Shown: piece after piece, positions 59,690 through 64,000 of the stretch
Position numbering within the stretch: the first letter of the stretch is position 1
How the letters are laid out: the number at the start of each line of letters is the position of its first letter
Origin: an uncultured Pelagibacteraceae bacterium
GTDB taxonomy: Bacteria > Pseudomonadota > Alphaproteobacteria > Pelagibacterales > Pelagibacteraceae
Length of the DNA: 64,000 nucleotides
Assembly (NCBI GenBank): GCA_902584995.1
Contig: CACICF010000002.1
Coordinates: 60,246-124,245 of the forward strand
Direction of reading: 5' to 3'
Made by a program: the position numbers and the translations under genes
The notes under the pieces: generated by a model
Told to the model about the DNA's origin: nothing
What the model saw: the letters and a program-made list of their open reading frames with translations, nothing else
Databases searched by the model: none

Positions 59690-61545
59690 TGGCTAGAAAA
59701 ACTATAATAGAAAATTGCGATATTTTAGTTGTTGGTGGAGGAATGGCTGGAACTGGTGCGACTTTCGAGGCTAGACATTGGGGTAGAGATCTAAAAATAG
59801 TTTGTGTTGAAAAAGCAAATATAGATAGAAGTGGTGCAGTTGCTCAAGGTTTATATGCAATCAACTGCTACATGGGAATGCAATGGGGTGAAAACCAACC
59901 TGAGGACCATGTAAGATATGCAAGAAATGATTTAATGGGATTGGTCAGAGAAGATTTAGGTTATGACATGGCTCGTCACGTAGATTCGACTGTTCATATG
60001 TTTGATGAATGGGGTTTGCCAATGATGAAAAATAAAGAGACAGGTAGATACCAAAGAGAAGGTAAATGGCAAATAATGATACATGGTGAAAGTTATAAAC
60101 CAATTGTTGCAGAAGCAGCAAAAAAATCAGCAGATAAAATTTACAACAGAATAATGATCACTCATCTATTAATGGACGAAAATAATGAAAATAGAGTTGG
60201 TGGGGCAGTTGGATTTAATATGAGAACCGGTGACTACCACGTGTTTAAATCAAAAACAGTTATTGTTGCCGCTGGAGGAGCTTCACATATTTTCAAACCT
60301 AGAGCTGTGGGTGAAGGTATGGGAAGAACATGGTATGCTCCATGGAGTAATGGATCAGCATATGCATTACCTATTGCTGCTGGAGCTAAAATGACCCAAA
60401 TGGAGAATAGAATTGTTCTCTGTAGATTTAAGGATGGTTATGGTCCAGTTGGTGCGTATTTCTTGCATTTAAAGACATATACTCAAAATGCAAATGGTGA
60501 AAATTATGAAAAAAAATGGTACGAAAAAACAAAAGAATTAGTTGGGGAATATATTGATCACCATCCTACTCCTACATGTTTACGTAACCATGCTTTTATA
60601 CAAGAAACAATGGCTGGTGGTGGACCAATTCATATGGTAACGAAAGAAGCATTTCAAGATCCACACTTAGAAACAGTTGGTTGGGAAAATTTCTTAGGTA
60701 TGACTGTTGGACAAGCAGTTGTATGGGCTTCACAAAATATAGATCCAAAGTATACAAACCCTGAATTAACAACATCGGAGCCTTATGTTATGGGTTCTCA
60801 TGCCACATGTTCAGGAGCATGGGTAAGCGGACCAGAAGATTTATCTCCACCTGAATATTTCTGGGGATATAACAGAATGACAACAATTCAAGGCTTATTC
60901 GGTGCTGGAGATACTGTAGGTGGAAGTGCCCATAAATTCTCATCTGGATCATTTACTGAGGGAAGATTAGCTGCAAAAGCTGCTGTAAAATATATAGAAG
61001 ATCAAAAGGCAAACGATATCAAAGTAAGTGATAAACAATGTGAAGATTTTAAAGAAGTTATTTATAAACCTTTAGAAAATTATACAGTTGGAAGAAATGA
61101 AATAACTGGTGGAACAGTATCACCGAGCTATATTTCCCCAATCCAAGGTTTACAAAGGCTTCAAAAAATAATGGATGAATATGTAGGTGGTATTAGTTAT
61201 AATTACATGACGAACGAAAATACTCTTAAAAAAGGCCTAGAGCTACTTGCATGGCTTGAAGAAGACTTAGAAAATGTAGGAGCTGAAGATTATCATCAAC
61301 TTATGAGAGCTTGGGAGCTAAAACACAGAACAATTACATCTCAATGTGTTACAGAACATACTTTGTTCAGACAAGAAACTCGTTGGCCAGGTTATTATTA
61401 TAGAGGGGATTATATGAAATTAGATGATGAAAATTGGCATTGTCTAACCCTGTCTAGAAGAGACCCTAAAACTGGTAAGTTTACCATGGAAAAGGCACCT
61501 GTTTATCACATAGTTGATGAAAAAGAGAAAAAAGAAGCTTCTTAA
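59689..61545 (+). CDS. aprA: Adenylylsulfate reductase alpha subunit
   Basis: DILVVGGGMAGTGA FAD motif; full-length AprA-type sequence. Confidence 0.96.
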   Translation: MARKTIIENCDILVVGGGMAGTGATFEARHWGRDLKIVCVEKANIDRSGAVAQGLYAINCYMGMQWGENQPEDHVRYARNDLMGLVREDLGYDMARHVDSTVHMFDEWGLPMMKNKETGRYQREGKWQIMIHGESYKPIVAEAAKKSADKIYNRIMITHLLMDENNENRVGGAVGFNMRTGDYHVFKSKTVIVAAGGASHIFKPRAVGEGMGRTWYAPWSNGSAYALPIAAGAKMTQMENRIVLCRFKDGYGPVGAYFLHLKTYTQNANGENYEKKWYEKTKELVGEYIDHHPTPTCLRNHAFIQETMAGGGPIHMVTKEAFQDPHLETVGWENFLGMTVGQAVVWASQNIDPKYTNPELTTSEPYVMGSHATCSGAWVSGPEDLSPPEYFWGYNRMTTIQGLFGAGDTVGGSAHKFSSGSFTEGRLAAKAAVKYIEDQKANDIKVSDKQCEDFKEVIYKPLENYTVGRNEITGGTVSPSYISPIQGLQRLQKIMDEYVGGISYNYMTNENTLKKGLELLAWLEEDLENVGAEDYHQLMRAWELKHRTITSQCVTEHTLFRQETRWPGYYYRGDYMKLDDENWHCLTLSRRDPKTGKFTMEKAPVYHIVDEKEKKEAS

Positions 61546-61562
61546 ACTCAAAAGATCCTAAA

Positions 61563-61913
61563 ATGGCTTTATTAGATAAATCCGATGAGGAAATCATTAA
61601 AATAGCCGAACCTATTTGGGCAAACTTAGTTAAATCATCAAACATAAAAGATTACGGTGGATTTACAAGGGATCTGTCATCACAAATGATGTATGGAGCT
61701 AATGAAGTAGAACTTGGCAAACAATGGGCAGGAAATAAATTGATTTCGAGTTTAACTGAAGGATGTGAAGCAATAGGGTGTCTGAGAAGAGGTTTATATA
61801 TAACTATCTTATATAAACAGACTAGTACTGAGATACCAGGTGACTTTCTTGGAAGATTAGTTCTTGGAGAAGAAGGAGAAGAGGTAAAAGTCTTTGGGGC
61901 AACTATTTTCTAA
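61563..61913 (+). CDS. apr-operon-linked 116-aa protein of unknown function
   Basis: Collinear 17 nt after aprA; no family recognised. Confidence 0.7.
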   Translation: MALLDKSDEEIIKIAEPIWANLVKSSNIKDYGGFTRDLSSQMMYGANEVELGKQWAGNKLISSLTEGCEAIGCLRRGLYITILYKQTSTEIPGDFLGRLVLGEEGEEVKVFGATIF

Positions 61914-61963
61914 ACAGGTAAAATAATATTTGCATTTATCACAACCTGTGGTATTCCGCGAGT

Positions 61964-62110
61964 ATGTTTCAAATAATAAATAATAATTTAAAAAAATTAC
62001 CTTCATTCTTTGAAAATCAATTAAGCAAAATAATTAAATCATTTTTATACCTTTTTATCTTCTTTGCTTGGGGTATTATAATTCTTAGCACAGCCCAAAA
62101 TTTTATCTAA
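61964..62110 (+). CDS. Uncalled 48-aa single-TM protein
   Basis: MFQIINNNLKKLPSFFENQLSKIIKSFLYLFIFFAWGIIILSTAQNFI. Confidence 0.45.
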   Translation: MFQIINNNLKKLPSFFENQLSKIIKSFLYLFIFFAWGIIILSTAQNFI

Positions 62111-62160
62111 AAATATTCATATTTATTGACTTTATATTGTTAGAGGAATAGTTACTTCAT

Positions 62161-63246
62161 ATGGAGTATTTTCTTCCAATAGCACAAGTTGAAATCAATT
62201 TACTTTTTATCTTCGGTTTAAGTTTAGTTGTAGGAATTTTGTCTGGCTTGTTCGGGGTTGGTGGTGGATTTTTAATGACTCCATTTTTAATTTTTTTAGG
62301 TGTTCCACCTATTTATGCTGTTCCTAATGAAGCAAGCAACATTCTCGGGACTTCTGTTTCAGGTTCTACAACGCATTATCTTAAAGGGACACTCGATTAT
62401 AAAATGGGTTTCATGATTGTTATTGGAGGAATAGTTGGAACAATTTTAGGTATTATAACTTTTTCATATTTTAAAGATATTGGAAAAATAAATGTAGTTA
62501 TTTCTCTTGCCTATATGTATATTCTCGCAATTTTGGGAACTTTTATGTTAATTCAAGGTGTTTCTGAGATAGACAAAGCTAGAAAAAAAATAATAGAGAA
62601 AAAAAAATTACACAAGCATTATTGGATACATGGACTCCCTTTAAGAATGCGTTTTAAAAAATCACAACTTTACGAAAGCGCATTTACTCCAATTATAATT
62701 GGTTTAATTGTTGGTTTCATTGCAGCAATTATGGGAATTGGAGGTGCTTTTATTCTTGTTCCAGCAATGATTTATATTATTGGAATGCCCACAAAGTTAA
62801 TACCAGGTACGTCTTTATTTGTGACTATCTTTGTTAGTGCAATTGTAACAATTCTTCATGCATTAAACTATGGAACTATAGACTTGATTTTAGTTTTTGT
62901 TTTAATTTTAGGATCAATAATTGGAGTACAGTTCGGACAAAAAATAGGTGAAAAAATTGATAGTTCAGAATTCAAAACTATTTTAGCAATTCTTTTACTA
63001 TTAGTAGGTATCGCAATTGCTTATGATACTTTTATTAAAGATGAAAATGCAATTAACAATATTGTAATTTCTAGTGATAATTTAGGAGCCTTAAGTCAAT
63101 TTATATTAAACTTTTCTGAAGATATGCCAATATTTTATGGTCTGACATCGGTATTGCTAGCAGTAGTACTCGGAGTTGGAGCTGCTATGATAAGAAAAGT
63201 TTATTCTAATTGGAATGATTCAAGATTAGTTAAACTAAAAAAATAA
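62161..63246 (+). CDS. TauE/SafE family permease, probable sulfite exporter
   Basis: Duplicated GxxxGxxxGVGGGFL and GIGGAF repeats. Confidence 0.9.
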   Translation: MEYFLPIAQVEINLLFIFGLSLVVGILSGLFGVGGGFLMTPFLIFLGVPPIYAVPNEASNILGTSVSGSTTHYLKGTLDYKMGFMIVIGGIVGTILGIITFSYFKDIGKINVVISLAYMYILAILGTFMLIQGVSEIDKARKKIIEKKKLHKHYWIHGLPLRMRFKKSQLYESAFTPIIIGLIVGFIAAIMGIGGAFILVPAMIYIIGMPTKLIPGTSLFVTIFVSAIVTILHALNYGTIDLILVFVLILGSIIGVQFGQKIGEKIDSSEFKTILAILLLLVGIAIAYDTFIKDENAINNIVISSDNLGALSQFILNFSEDMPIFYGLTSVLLAVVLGVGAAMIRKVYSNWNDSRLVKLKK

Positions 63247-64000
63247 TTAGGCGCTTCTATATAATTTAGTCATAACAAATTCTTTGTGACCCAAAGCCTC
63301 TGCACAAGTCAATCTACCATTTGCAACTCTTAAAGTTGATTTAATTAACTCGTCACCAGCTTGACTTAAATTCATCTCTCTGGATAGAATTTTAGATACA
63401 TCAACATCAATATGTTCGCTCATAGTTTTTGCTGTAAGTGGATTAGCGGTTAATTTTATTACTGGCTCAATTGGGTTTCCAATAATATTACCTTGACCGG
63501 TTGGAAATAAATGAATATTAAAACCACCAGCGGCTTGTAATGTAACACATTCTGCTGCTGCTGATGAAGTATCCATAAAGTATAGACCAGCACCTTTTGT
63601 AGGTTCTTCAGCTGGCTCTAAAACATCAATAAATTGACATCCACCAATTTTTTGAAAGTTTCCAAAAGCTTTTTCCTCGATTGTAGTAAGTCCACCTGCT
63701 ATATTACCTGCTGTTGGTTGGCTTTCTGATAAATCGTCCGTTGCCTCTCTAAGAATAAAATCATTATAATCATTCCATGTTTTTTTGAATTTTGCCTGAG
63801 CTTCAGGAGTTTTGCCTCTTTTTTCACACACGGTTTCAGCTCCTGTTAATTCTGAGGTTTCTCCAAAACATAAATGAACACCTAATGGCTCTAATTTATC
63901 CATTAAATTCCCTACTGTTGGATTAGACGCTAGACCAGATGTTGTATCAGACTCACCACACTTGACTGAAATCCATAAATCACTCATTGGACATTCTTCT
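63247..64000 (-). CDS. UxaA/SuyB-family dehydratase or sulfo-lyase large subunit, truncated at window edge
   Basis: [28 protein letters not shown]; frame stays open upstream of the called ATG (EECPMSDLW). Confidence 0.8.
   Translation of the reverse strand, partial: EECPMSDLWISVKCGESDTTSGLASNPTVGNLMDKLEPLGVHLCFGETSELTGAETVCEKRGKTPEAQAKFKKTWNDYNDFILREATDDLSESQPTAGNIAGGLTTIEEKAFGNFQKIGGCQFIDVLEPAEEPTKGAGLYFMDTSSAAAECVTLQAAGGFNIHLFPTGQGNIIGNPIEPVIKLTANPLTAKTMSEHIDVDVSKILSREMNLSQAGDELIKSTLRVANGRLTCAEALGHKEFVMTKLYRSA

Noticed and set aside
61915-61949. ACAGGT...ACCTGT inverted repeat downstream of the apr operon
   Set aside because: Only 6 bp with a long loop and no T tract; chance level
1-64000. 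CRISPR arrays, tRNA/rRNA genes, transposases, integrases or phage modules
   Set aside because: No regularly spaced repeats, cloverleaf-like intergenic sequences or mobile-element proteins were recognised by reading; a tRNAscan/Infernal run would be needed to exclude them formally

Overview
AT-rich, gene-dense 64-kb bacterial segment with very short intergenic gaps. The gene content (ProXVW, many binding-protein transporters, AprBA/AprM, AmtB, TPP-riboswitch symporter) looks like a SAR11/Pelagibacterales-type alphaproteobacterium; that assignment is an inference. No rRNA, tRNA, CRISPR array, transposase or phage module was recognised. The main theme is sulfur and organosulfonate handling: SQR + persulfide-dioxygenase-like MBL + CysE/CysK, a HpsN-like histidinol-dehydrogenase-family enzyme with a phosphotransacetylase and a BASS symporter, a TauABC-like transporter with a class III aminotransferase and alanine dehydrogenase, and AprM-AprB-AprA with a TauE/SafE permease and a truncated UxaA/SuyB-family protein at the window edge. 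The best candidates for something new are: (i) an AACCCATTTT-type motif shared by three divergent intergenic regions, including a tandem pair 32 bp apart at the promoter of an unfamiliar double winged-helix regulator; (ii) an uncalled 36-aa, 12-Cys metallothionein-like peptide beside cysE/cysK; (iii) a roughly 4-kb run of tiny NTF2-like and ferredoxin-fold-like proteins, one with a possible frameshift at a C6/G6 run; (iv) hairpins directly downstream of three separate solute-binding-protein genes; (v) a divergent gene pair whose start codons overlap in a single CATG; (vi) several uncalled small ORFs. All functional calls come from reading the sequence; no database search was run.
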